Source: an uncultured Clostridia bacterium
GTDB lineage: Bacteria; Bacillota; Clostridia; TANB77; CAG-508
Direction of reading: 5' to 3'
DNA length: 34,006 nucleotides
Assembly (NCBI GenBank): GCA_947628715.1
Contig: CANRAW010000012.1
Span: 1 to 34,006 of the forward strand
The notes beneath the pieces are model-generated. The model was not told the origin of the DNA and made no database searches. It saw only the letters and a list, made by a program, of their open reading frames with translations. The translations under genes and the position numbers were made by a program. Numbering within the stretch: the stretch's first letter is position 1; the number at the start of each line of letters is the position of its first letter. Positions 19,356-26,950 of the stretch are shown here, in pieces.

Positions 19356-19364
19356 ATTCCTTTC

Positions 19365-19382
19365 TTGTGTTATATAACACTT
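19365..19382. promoter_or_regulatory. candidate Rex operator in the adhE leader
   Basis: TTGTGTTATATAACACTT contains the 14-bp perfect palindrome GTGTTATATAACAC. It resembles the Rex consensus TTGTG-N8-CACAA except for the last two bases. Rex senses the NADH/NAD+ ratio and controls adhE in Clostridia. It lies just upstream of the adhE ribosome binding site and downstream of the promoter, a position suited to repression. The motif match is by eye. Confidence 0.5.
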
Positions 19383-19432
19383 ATATTATATATTATGTTA
19401 AAAATTGCTAAGTTTCATACATTTGCTTGACC

Positions 19433-19461
19433 ATTATATTACAAATTTCCGTAAATGTCAA
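19433..19461 (-). promoter_or_regulatory. adhE promoter
   Basis: On the minus strand: consensus TTGACA (19461-19456), 17-base spacer, consensus TATAAT (19438-19433). The transcript leader of about 70 bases carries the palindrome at 19365-19382. Confidence 0.8.
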
Positions 19462-19516
19462 CGTTTCTAGTTGTTATGTAAATATTTAAAATATAATTTT
19501 TTTAATATATTTGCAC

Positions 19517-19540
19517 AAAAAAACTCCCCCTTTTGGGGAG
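19517..19540 (-). terminator. terminator of acpP
   Basis: On the minus strand, CTCCCC-AAAAG-GGGGAG is followed by seven T, 14 bases after the acpP stop codon. It separates acpP from the adhE promoter. Confidence 0.85.
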
Positions 19541-19553
19541 AGAGGAAACTTAT

Positions 19554-19793
19554 CTATTGATTATTTTTTATATATTCAACGACATCGTTTACTGTAACAA
19601 TTTTTTCTGCATCACTATCTGGAATTTCCATATCAAATTCTTCTTCTAGAGCCATAATTAATTCTACTATATCTAAAGAATCTGCTCCTAAATCATCTAT
19701 AAAAGATGCTTCAGTTGTAACTGAGCTTTCAGCAACACCAAGTTGTTCAACAATTATTTCTTTTACTTTTTCGAAAACTTCTTCTGTACTCAT
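19554..19793 (-). CDS. acpP: acyl carrier protein
   Basis: 79 residues, acidic, with AAGGAGG 6-7 bases before the ATG. It carries growing fatty acids on a 4'-phosphopantetheine arm. The attachment serine is Ser39 in [19 protein letters not shown]. Helices 1-4 and the closing [12 protein letters not shown] are standard. It lies downstream of plsX in the same direction, as in many Firmicutes, but here a 272-bp repeat element separates the two. Confidence 0.97.
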   Translation of the reverse strand: MSTEEVFEKVKEIIVEQLGVAESSVTTEASFIDDLGADSLDIVELIMALEEEFDMEIPDSDAEKIVTVNDVVEYIKNNQ

Positions 19794-19841
19794 TTAATAT
19801 CCTCCTTAATTTATATAATAATATTGCTTACACTTAATCTA

Positions 19842-19864
19842 TTATATATTGATAAATTTGTCAA
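19842..19864 (-). promoter_or_regulatory. possible acpP promoter
   Basis: A consensus -35 TTGACA lies on the minus strand at 19864-19859. At 17-base spacing the -10 is only TAGATT; a better TATAAT is too close. Read-through from plsX is the alternative. Confidence 0.35.
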
Positions 19865-19915
19865 TAGTTTTTTTAATTATTTTTTAAATTATATAATTCA
19901 AAAAATGCTAAATTA

Positions 19916-20187
19916 TTAACAGCTAAGCGTCTAATTAAAATGCTTCAAGAAAAGCTAAACTACCTCTAATTAAAAATCTATATTTTTTTGTTCTAAGGCT
20001 TCCGCAGGTCATAACCCCGTCTTAAAGGATTGTTCCAAAATAAATTATATCTTCAAGAGACGCTAAGCTACCTCTAATTAAAAATCTATAATTTTTTTGC
20101 TCCAAGGCTTTCGCGGGTCATAACCCCCGTCTCAAAGGACTGTCGCAAAGAAAATTATATCTTTTTAATTAGACGCTTAGCTGTTAA
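19916..20187. mobile_element. 272-bp element: 25-bp perfect terminal inverted repeats enclosing two tandem ~109-bp units
   Basis: The ends 19916-19940 and 20163-20187 are exact reverse complements over 25 bases (TTAACAGCTAAGCGTCTAAT...). Between them, 19943-20050 and 20051-20160 are direct repeats of about 108-110 bases, roughly 85-90% identical by eye. Each has CTTCAAGA, GCTAA(A/G)CTACCTCTAATTAAAAATCTATA, a GC-rich core with GGTCATAACCCC, and AAATTATAT; the second unit also contains the GACGCTAAGC piece of the end repeat. No coding frame is seen. It fills most of the 396-base gap between acpP and plsX and ends 2 bases from the plsX stop. It is MITE-like and may also form a large hairpin in the plsX transcript. 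Confidence 0.75.
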
Positions 20188-20189
20188 GT

Positions 20190-21210
20190 TTATTTATTTT
20201 CAAATTCCTCAATCATTTTATCCACAGCCTTATTTTTTACAAACGCCTCAGCTTGCTTAATAGTAAAATAAAATAAATACTCGTCAGAGCTTCCATGTGC
20301 CTTTACAACAGGTTTCTTTACTCCAAGGAATAAAGCCCCACCATACTCTTTATAATCAATTGACTTTGCAACCCTCTTAATTGCTGGCATACAAGGAATT
20401 GCCCCTATCATTGAAAAAATATTCTTTTTTAAATTTTCTGTTAATGTCCTTTTAACAAACTTACCAAGCCCCTCTACAGATTTCAAAAAAACATTTCCAG
20501 TAAACCCATCAGTAACAAGTACATCAATTTTGCCAGAAAAGGCATCTCTACCTTCTACATTTCCAACAAAATTTAAGTTTAAACTTTCCGCATTTTCCTT
20601 AAGTAGCCTATATGCCTCCTTCGTAAGTTCATTTCCCTTAGTCTCTTCTGTTCCAATATTAAGAAGACCTATTGCCGGTTTTTCTATATTAAATGTTGTT
20701 TTTAAATATATATTAGACATCTGTGCAAATTGTAAAAGATTTATTGGCTTACAATTTGTATTAGAACCTGCATCTATTAAAAGAAGTCTGCTCTTATATG
20801 CTGGAAGTATTCCCGCTAAAGCAGGTCTATCTATTCCCTTAATTCTTCCAACTAACAAAGTTGCACCGTGTTAAAAGCGCACCTGAGTTTCCAGCAGATA
20901 TGAAAACATCTCCCTTTCCCTCTTTCAAAAGATTAAATCCAACTACCATAGAAGAATCTTTTTTGTGCTTTATCGCAACTGTTGGAATATCCTCCATCTC
21001 TATTGTCTCTGTTGCATTATGTATTTTTATATTGCTTGCAACCTCTTCTATCTTATCTTTTCCATAAAATTCTTTTATCTTTTGATTTATTATGTTTTCA
21101 TTTCCAACTAAACATATATCTGCATTTACCTCTTTTGATGCCTTTATTGCCCCTTTTATAACTGCGTCTGGAGCATTATCTCCTCCCATTGCGTCTACTA
21201 ATATTACCAT
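20190..21210 (-). CDS. plsX: phosphate acyltransferase PlsX, split by a +1 frameshift at CGG
   Basis: Two pieces join to 339 residues, the family's usual length: 21210-20869 (114 codons), skip C at 20868, then 20867-20190 (225 codons). PlsX converts acyl-ACP to acyl-phosphate for PlsY in phospholipid synthesis. The N terminus MVILVDAMGGDNAP is canonical. Later motifs are ISAGNSGALLT, GRIKGIDRPALAG, LLIDAGSNTNCKP, IGLLNIGTEETKGNELTKEAY, VTDGFTGNVFLKSVEG and YGGALFLGVKKPVVKAHGSS. The break is at ALLT-GATLLVGRIKG: the DNA reads TTA ACA CGG TGC, and dropping C gives TTA ACA GGT GCA, exactly the expected glycine. The same context occurs in adhE. AAGGGG precedes the ATG. Confidence 0.9.
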
Positions 21211-21264
21211 AATTTTAGTTACCCCTTATTTCTCTATTTTTATATTTATATTTATTACTTAATC

Positions 21265-21293
21265 ATTTTATTATTAATTTTTTAAAAAAGCAA
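21265..21293 (-). promoter_or_regulatory. predicted plsX promoter
   Basis: On the minus strand: TTGCTT (21293-21288), 17-base spacer, TAAAAT (21270-21265), about 50 bases before the plsX start. Confidence 0.5.
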
Positions 21294-21322
21294 TATGTTT
21301 TTACAATTTTTTATAACTGAGC

Positions 21323-21358
21323 AAAAAAATAGGCAGGCGATTTTTTAGGTCGCCCACC
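21323..21358 (-). terminator. terminator of the orphan membrane-protein gene
   Basis: On the minus strand, GGTGGGCGA and TCGCCTGCC pair with one interior mismatch around CCTAAAAAA, followed by ATTTTTTT. It lies 14 bases past the stop codon at 21373. Confidence 0.75.
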
Positions 21359-21372
21359 TTGGTACTTAAAGA

Positions 21373-21933
21373 TTATACCGAGAAGTAATATGGAAGCGTT
21401 TCCTCAACAATTTCCCTGAAACGTCGGCTGCCTTCTGGCGTCGGTTTTTCTGTCAGATTTTTATATGCGTCTTGGAGCATGTTGTACTCCCGTACGCTTA
21501 TTTCTCTTGACAGAGACTTTGAGTCGATGTCATACTTTACCATCTGGGCATAATACCCATCGGCAAAGCTCACAGGGTCCAATTCCTCGTGGAACGTAAT
21601 ATCCTCCTCTTCCCTTAAAATGATTGCTAGTTTCGATATAAATTTTTCGAGGCTATACGAGTTTGGGGTCTGCAAAAAACTGTCCTGCACATCCCAGAGT
21701 TCGGCTATTTCTTTTTCAGAAATTTGCCGAGTCTCAAGTTTTTCTTCAATTTGGGCAACGTATAAAACGTTCCCTCGACCTTCGTTAAAAGAAACCGAAT
21801 ATCTCCTCCTCTCGTTTTCTTTTTGGTTCTGGTCTTTCCTACTTTTTTTCTCGTATGAGATTGCTATTGGCATAGCAATCGCAATGAAAAGTAAAGAAAG
21901 AATTGCCCCTAGAGTATTGGAATCGAGTACCAC
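21373..21933 (-). CDS. orphan membrane-anchored protein of foreign base and codon composition
   Basis: 186 residues from the GTG at 21933, chosen because AGGTGG precedes it; an upstream in-frame ATG at 21963 would put that site inside the gene. One membrane segment (about residues 8-28, LGAILSLLFIAIAMPIAISY) is followed by a basic stretch (KKSRKDQNQKENERRR) and a soluble domain, so the bulk is probably cytoplasmic. I recognise no family. GC content is visibly higher (mid-40s %) than in neighbours. It uses CGA, CGG and AGG arginine codons, including in-frame CGG at 21729-21727 and 21492-21490, which the host-like genes here avoid. It sits alone between tuf and plsX with its own terminator. Recent transfer is inferred. 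Confidence 0.6.
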   Translation of the reverse strand: MVLDSNTLGAILSLLFIAIAMPIAISYEKKSRKDQNQKENERRRYSVSFNEGRGNVLYVAQIEEKLETRQISEKEIAELWDVQDSFLQTPNSYSLEKFISKLAIILREEEDITFHEELDPVSFADGYYAQMVKYDIDSKSLSREISVREYNMLQDAYKNLTEKPTPEGSRRFREIVEETLPYYFSV

Positions 21934-22022
21934 GATTCCACCTCGCTTTCCGCATTTCTGCAAAATTTCCCATAATTTAGGGATTAATATAATTGTATCA
22001 CATTATGTAGATTTTTGCAAAC

Positions 22023-22052
22023 AAAAGAAGCCTAAGGCTTTAGGCTTCTTTT
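22023..22052 (-). terminator. terminator of tuf
   Basis: AAAAGAAGCCTAA and TTAGGCTTCTTTT form a 13-bp stem with a short loop. It lies 12 bases past the tuf stop codon. Confidence 0.85.
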
Positions 22053-22064
22053 ATAATTTTATTA

Positions 22065-23267
22065 TTATTCAATAATATCTGAAACGATACCAGAACCAAC
22101 TGTTCTACCACCTTCACGGATAGCGAATCTTAATCCTTTTTCAATAGCGATTGGAGTAATTAACTCTATTGTCATTGAAATATTATCTCCTGGCATAACC
22201 ATTTCTGTTCCTTCTGGTAAATCAATAACACCTGTAACGTCTGTTGTTCTGAAGTAGAATTGTGGTCTATATCCGTTAAAGAAAGGAGTATGTCTTCCAC
22301 CTTCTTCTTTAGTTAAGATATAAACTTCTGCTTTGAATTTTGTATGTGGGTGAATTGTTCCAGGTTTTGCTAATACTTGACCTCTTTCAACTTCGTTTCT
22401 TTGTGTTCCTCTTAATAATGCTCCAGCATTATCTCCGGCTTGTGCAGAATCAAGTGATTTTCTGAACATTTCAAGTCCTGTTACAACTGTTTTCTTTCTT
22501 TCTGTTGTAAGACCGATTATTTCAACTTCTTCACCAACTTTGATAACTCCTCTTTCTACTCTACCTGTTACAACTGTTCCACGTCCTGTGATTGTCATAA
22601 CGTCTTCGATAGGCATTAAGAAAGGTTGGTCTGTTGGTCTATCTGGTGTTGGTATATAGCTATCAACAGCTTTCATTAATTCTAATATGCAAGCATATTC
22701 TGGTGCATTAGGATCTGTTGATGTAGACTCTAATACTTTTAGAGAAGATCCTTTTATTATTGGAATCTCGTCTCCTGGGAAATCATAGCTTGAAAGTAAG
22801 TCTCTAACTTCCATTTCAACTAATTCTAGTAATTCTGGATCGTCTACTTGATCGCATTTGTTTAAATATACAACGATATATTTAACTCCAACTTGTCTAG
22901 CAAGTAATATATGCTCTCTTGTTTGAGGCATTGGTCCATCTGCAGCTGAAACTACAAGGATTGCTCCATCCATTTGAGCAGCACCTGTAATCATGTTTTT
23001 AACATAGTCAGCGTGTCCTGGGCAGTCAACGTGTGCATAGTGTCTGTTGTCTGTCTCATATTCAACGTGTGCTGTATTAATTGTGATTCCTCTTGCTTTT
23101 TCCTCTGGTGCTCCATCGATTTGATCATAAGCTGTATATTGTGCTTTTCCTAATAATCCTAGCACTTTTGTTATAGCAGCTGTTGTTGTTGTTTTTCCGT
23201 GGTCAACATGGCCGATTGTACCGATGTTAACGTGTGGCTTTGTTCTTTCAAATTTAGCTTTAGCCAT
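22065..23267 (-). CDS. tuf: elongation factor Tu
   Basis: 400 residues, the standard length, with AGGAGG before the ATG. It delivers aminoacyl-tRNA to the ribosome as a GTP complex. The G-domain motifs are intact: GHVDHGKTT (G1), [13 protein letters not shown] (G2), [12 protein letters not shown] (G3), NKCDQVDD (G4), and GSSLKVLE (G5 region). Domains 2 and 3 follow with [13 protein letters not shown] and the C-terminal EGGRTVGSG. It follows fusA by 204 bases and has its own promoter, so it can be made in excess of EF-G. Confidence 0.98.
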   Translation of the reverse strand: MAKAKFERTKPHVNIGTIGHVDHGKTTTTAAITKVLGLLGKAQYTAYDQIDGAPEEKARGITINTAHVEYETDNRHYAHVDCPGHADYVKNMITGAAQMDGAILVVSAADGPMPQTREHILLARQVGVKYIVVYLNKCDQVDDPELLELVEMEVRDLLSSYDFPGDEIPIIKGSSLKVLESTSTDPNAPEYACILELMKAVDSYIPTPDRPTDQPFLMPIEDVMTITGRGTVVTGRVERGVIKVGEEVEIIGLTTERKKTVVTGLEMFRKSLDSAQAGDNAGALLRGTQRNEVERGQVLAKPGTIHPHTKFKAEVYILTKEEGGRHTPFFNGYRPQFYFRTTDVTGVIDLPEGTEMVMPGDNISMTIELITPIAIEKGLRFAIREGGRTVGSGIVSDIIE

Positions 23268-23360
23268 TTTTTAAATCCTCCTTAATTTTTGCTTATCTAG
23301 TTTTTCTAGATTTTAGCGTTTATATTTTTAAATTTAATAACTAAATTGTTTGACACTTGC

Positions 23361-23389
23361 ATTTTATAACATTTTCGTAAAAAATGCAA
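23361..23389 (-). promoter_or_regulatory. internal promoter of tuf
   Basis: On the minus strand: TTGCAT (23389-23384), 17-base spacer, TAAAAT (23366-23361). An inverted repeat CTTGCATTTT/AAAATGCAAG (23356-23365 and 23381-23390) overlays both boxes. Confidence 0.6.
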
Positions 23390-23446
23390 GCATTATTTCA
23401 TAATTTATCCCGTATAGGTTAAATTTATTATTTATAGCTTCCAGTT

Positions 23447-23476
23447 CCGCCTACCTTTGGTAGATATATATTTATT
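23447..23476. repeat. copy 2 of the dispersed TTCCGCCTACCTTTG repeat, over the fusA stop
   Basis: It matches 5732-5760 (TTCCGCCTACCTTTG, then ATATATATTTATT) and includes the fusA stop codon. On the fusA strand it holds a small CTACC-AAA-GGTAG hairpin. Confidence 0.6.
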
Positions 23477-25556
23477 CTTCTTTTTTTGTACGAGATGCAA
23501 CAATAGTTTCAAGTACAGATTTTGGAACTTCTTCATAATGGCTTGGTTCCATTGAATATGTTCCTCTACCTTGTGTCTTAGAACGTAAATCTGTTGCATA
23601 TCCAAACATTTCAGAAAGTGGAATAAATCCTCTTATTATTTGGTTGCCACCTCTGGCTTCCATACCTTCCATCCTTCCACGTCTTGAGTTAATATCTCCA
23701 ATAACATCTCCCATGTATTCTTCTGGAACTGTTACTTCAACTCTCATTATAGGTTCAAGAATTACTGATTTACCTTTTCTAGCACCCTCTTTAAATGCCA
23801 TAGAACCAGCAATTTTAAATGCCATTTCTGAAGAGTCTACTTCGTGGTAAGAACCATCTACTAATGTTGCCTTAAAGTCGATAACTGGATATCCTGCAAG
23901 AATTCCTGATTCAGCAGCTTCTCTAATTCCTTCCTCAACTGGTTTGATATATTCCTTTGGAACAACACCACCAACGATTTTGCTTTCGAACTCGATACCT
24001 TTTCCTGGCTCTAGTGGTTCCATCTCTATCCAAACATGTCCATATTGTCCACGTCCACCTGATTGACGGATGAATTTTCCTTCTACTTTTACAGCTTCTC
24101 TTATTGTCTCCTTGTAAGCAACTTGTGGTTTACCTACATTACACTCAACCTTGAACTCTCTTTTTAATCTATCAACAATTATGTCTAGGTGTAACTCACC
24201 CATACCTGCAATAATTGTTTGACCTGTTTCATGGTCTGTATATGTCTTAAATGTTGGGTCTTCTTCTGCAAGTTTTGCAAGAGCTATACCCATCTTCTCT
24301 TGAGCTACTTTATCTTTAGGCTCAATTGCTATATCGATAACTGGCTCTGGGAATTCCATAGACTCAAGTACAACTGGGTGATTCATATCGCATAATGTAT
24401 CTCCTGTTGTTACTTCTTTTAATCCAACTGCTGCTGCAATATCTCCTGAGTATACTTTTTCAATATCCTCTCTGTGATTTGCGTGCATTTGTAATAATCT
24501 ACCAATTCTTTCCTTTTTATCTTTATTTGCATTTAAAACTGTTGAACCTGATTCAAGAGTTCCTGAATATACTCTTATGAAACAAAGTTTTCCAACAAAT
24601 GGGTCTGTTGCAATCTTAAAAGCTAATGCTGAAAATGGCTCATTGTCAGCTGCTTTTCTCTCTGTTTCTTCACCATCTAGATTTTTTCCTTTAATAGCTG
24701 GAATATCTATTGGTGATGGCATATAATCAATGATTGAGTTTAATAATTCTTGTACACCTTTATTTTTATATGAAGAACCGCAACATACTGGAACTATTTT
24801 ATTTGCTATTGTTCCTATACGAAGACCTTTTTTGATTTCTTCTTCAGTTAGTTCTTCTCCATCTAGGTATTTCATCATTAATTCATCATCTTGTTCAGCT
24901 GCAGATTCTATCATTTTTGCTCTGTATTCATTAGCTTTATCTAATAAATCAGCTGGAATATCAGTTTCTTCTATTTCTTTTCCTAAATCGTCTTTGTGTA
25001 TAAATGCTCTCATTTTTATTAAATCTACTATTCCTACAAAAGAATCCTCAGCTCCGATTGGTAATTGAATTGGAACTGCGTTAGCATTTAATCTTTCTTT
25101 CATTTGAGCTACACAGTTATAGAAGTTTGCTCCTGTTATATCCATTTTATTAACATAAGCCATCCTTGGAACATGATATTTATCTGCTTGACGCCAAACT
25201 GTTTCTGATTGTGGTTGAACTCCACCTTTAGCACAAAATACAGTAACAGATCCGTCTAATACTCTTAAAGATCTTTCTACCTCAACTGTAAAGTCAACGT
25301 GTCCTGGGGTATCAATTATATTAATTCTATGATTTAACCAAAAGCAAGTTGTTGCAGCAGATGTAATTGTTATTCCTCTTTCTTGCTCTTGAACCATCCA
25401 GTCCATAGTTGCTTCACCTTCGTGAACCTCACCTATTTTATGTGTTTTTCCTGTATAGAAAAGTATTCTTTCTGTTGTTGTAGTTTTTCCTGCATCAATG
25501 TGTGCCATTATTCCTATATTTCTTGTTTTTTCTAATGAATATTGTCTCTCTGACAC
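23472..25556 (-). CDS. fusA: elongation factor G
   Basis: 694 residues, GTG start at 25556 with AAGGAGG upstream, 27 bases after rpsG. It drives ribosomal translocation and, with RRF, recycling. G1 is [11 protein letters not shown]2 [12 protein letters not shown]3 DTPGHVDFT and G4 [10 protein letters not shown]. Domain IV ([15 protein letters not shown]) and domain V ([16 protein letters not shown]) are complete. It is the third gene of the str operon. Confidence 0.98.
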   Translation of the reverse strand: MSERQYSLEKTRNIGIMAHIDAGKTTTTERILFYTGKTHKIGEVHEGEATMDWMVQEQERGITITSAATTCFWLNHRINIIDTPGHVDFTVEVERSLRVLDGSVTVFCAKGGVQPQSETVWRQADKYHVPRMAYVNKMDITGANFYNCVAQMKERLNANAVPIQLPIGAEDSFVGIVDLIKMRAFIHKDDLGKEIEETDIPADLLDKANEYRAKMIESAAEQDDELMMKYLDGEELTEEEIKKGLRIGTIANKIVPVCCGSSYKNKGVQELLNSIIDYMPSPIDIPAIKGKNLDGEETERKAADNEPFSALAFKIATDPFVGKLCFIRVYSGTLESGSTVLNANKDKKERIGRLLQMHANHREDIEKVYSGDIAAAVGLKEVTTGDTLCDMNHPVVLESMEFPEPVIDIAIEPKDKVAQEKMGIALAKLAEEDPTFKTYTDHETGQTIIAGMGELHLDIIVDRLKREFKVECNVGKPQVAYKETIREAVKVEGKFIRQSGGRGQYGHVWIEMEPLEPGKGIEFESKIVGGVVPKEYIKPVEEGIREAAESGILAGYPVIDFKATLVDGSYHEVDSSEMAFKIAGSMAFKEGARKGKSVILEPIMRVEVTVPEEYMGDVIGDINSRRGRMEGMEARGGNQIIRGFIPLSEMFGYATDLRSKTQGRGTYSMEPSHYEEVPKSVLETIVASRTKKEE

Positions 25557-25583
25557 TTTTCTCTTTTCCTCCTTATTTTATTT

Positions 25584-26054
25584 TTACCATTTGTAATGTG
25601 CGAAAGCCTTGTTTGCTTCTGCCATTCTGTGTGTATCTTCCTTCTTCTTAAATGCTCCACCATTTCCTGATATAGCATCTAATATTTCTCCAGCTAATTT
25701 TTCAGACATAGTTTTTTCATGTCTTTTTCTTGCATAAGTTACAAGCCATCTTAGACCTAAAGTTTGTCTTCTTTCTGGTCTGATTTCTAGTGGTACTTGA
25801 TATGTTGCACCACCAACACGTCTAGCTTTTACTTCAAGAACTGGCATGATATTATCTAATGCTGTCTCAAAAACTTCTAGTGGATCTTTTTGCTCTTTTT
25901 CTTTTATGATTTCAAAAGCATCATAAACTATACCTTGAGCAACAGATTTTTTACCATCTAGCATTATATTGTTTATTAATTTTGTAACAACTTTGCTATT
26001 ATATATTGGATCTGGTAAAACATCTCTTTTTGCTATAAATCCTTTTCTTGGCAC
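25584..26054 (-). CDS. rpsG: 30S ribosomal protein S7
   Basis: 156 residues, the usual length, with AAGGAGTG before the ATG. It nucleates assembly of the 30S head by binding the 3' domain of 16S r[42 protein letters not shown] and [20 protein letters not shown] are canonical. The 185-base space to rpsL holds palindromes (TCTAGA repeats near 26078-26094 and CTAGATATT/AATATCTAA near 26098-26120) and no gene. Confidence 0.98.
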   Translation of the reverse strand: MPRKGFIAKRDVLPDPIYNSKVVTKLINNIMLDGKKSVAQGIVYDAFEIIKEKEQKDPLEVFETALDNIMPVLEVKARRVGGATYQVPLEIRPERRQTLGLRWLVTYARKRHEKTMSEKLAGEILDAISGNGGAFKKKEDTHRMAEANKAFAHYKW

Positions 26055-26239
26055 TATTCTTCACTCCTTTTCTCTCTAGAATTTTTCTAGATAATTACTA
26101 GATATTAAAAAATATCTAAAGTTACTCGAGGTTTTCTCCCCGTAAGTGCATATAATCTATCCTAAATTTAAGTACCTCTTAAAATATAGTAAGTATTATT
26201 AGCACTTTTTAATTAAAATCTTTTTTGTAGATTCTAATT

Positions 26240-26653
26240 TTACTTCTTTGGGCGTTTAGCTCCATATTTAGATCTTCCTTGCATCCTGTCTTTAACTCCG
26301 GCAGTATCAAGTGTTCCTCTAATAATATGGTATCTAACACCTGGTAAGTCTTTTACTCTTCCGCCTCTGATTAATACAACACTGTGCTCTTGTAAGTTGT
26401 GTCCTTCACCTGGGATATATGATGTTACTTCATATCCATTAGAAAGTCTAACTCTGGCAACTTTTCTTAAAGCTGAGTTTGGCTTTTTAGGTGTAACAGT
26501 TTTTACAACTGTACAAACTCCTCTTTTTTGTGGTGATCTGCTGTTTGTTGTTCTATTCTTTTTTGAGTTAAAGCCATGTTGTAAGGCAGGAGCTGTTGAT
26601 TTAACTTGTGATGTTTGTCTTCCTTTTCTTACTAATTGGTTAATTGTTGGCAC
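26240..26653 (-). CDS. rpsL: 30S ribosomal protein S12
   Basis: 137 residues, GTG start at 26653 with GGAGGTG 8 bases upstream. It sits at the decoding centre and controls accuracy. [62 protein letters not shown] and KYGAKRPKK are standard. The loop residue Lys in TPKKPNSA is wild type for streptomycin sensitivity. It is the first gene of rpsL-rpsG-fusA. Confidence 0.98.
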   Translation of the reverse strand: MPTINQLVRKGRQTSQVKSTAPALQHGFNSKKNRTTNSRSPQKRGVCTVVKTVTPKKPNSALRKVARVRLSNGYEVTSYIPGEGHNLQEHSVVLIRGGRVKDLPGVRYHIIRGTLDTAGVKDRMQGRSKYGAKRPKK

Positions 26654-26707
26654 TTAAATTTCACCTCCATTTTTTATTTTGGTTGATTTTACAAATCAAC
26701 GTTTTAT

Positions 26708-26736
26708 ATTTTACCATTTTTTTTACGGAAAGTCAA
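26708..26736 (-). promoter_or_regulatory. str operon promoter
   Basis: On the minus strand: TTGACT (26736-26731), 17-base spacer, TAAAAT (26713-26708), about 55 bases upstream of the rpsL start and just after the terminator at 26756-26797. Confidence 0.75.
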
Positions 26737-26755
26737 TGTTTTAAAGAAAAATTGC

Positions 26756-26797
26756 AAAAAATCCCCAAGGAAAGAGCTTTTGCTCCTACCTTGGGGT
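26756..26797 (-). terminator. terminator downstream of the giant surface-protein gene
   Basis: On the minus strand, CCCCAAGG and CCTTGGGG form the base of a stem with GAGC-AAAA-GCTC inside, followed by ATTTTTT. It isolates the giant gene from the str operon. Confidence 0.8.
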
Positions 26798-26950
26798 ATA
26801 AATGTAACTTTTTATATCATACGGTTATGTGCCCGATATGACCGATTGTGTGGTCTGCTACGCCTTACGCAGGAAGACTTTCCTCCTTCCCGCGCCTTAG
26901 CTTCTAAAAGATGTTTATGTGCTCTGCCTACGTTTTTTTGTCTTCCCTAG

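Noticed and set aside
21620-22075. 151-codon plus-strand frame over the orphan gene and tuf terminator
   Set aside because: It runs antisense through the tuf terminator. The minus-strand frame has a binding site, a membrane segment and its own terminator.
26055-26239. S7-binding autoregulatory site between rpsL and rpsG
   Set aside because: The space contains palindromes but nothing that I can match to the known S7 target.
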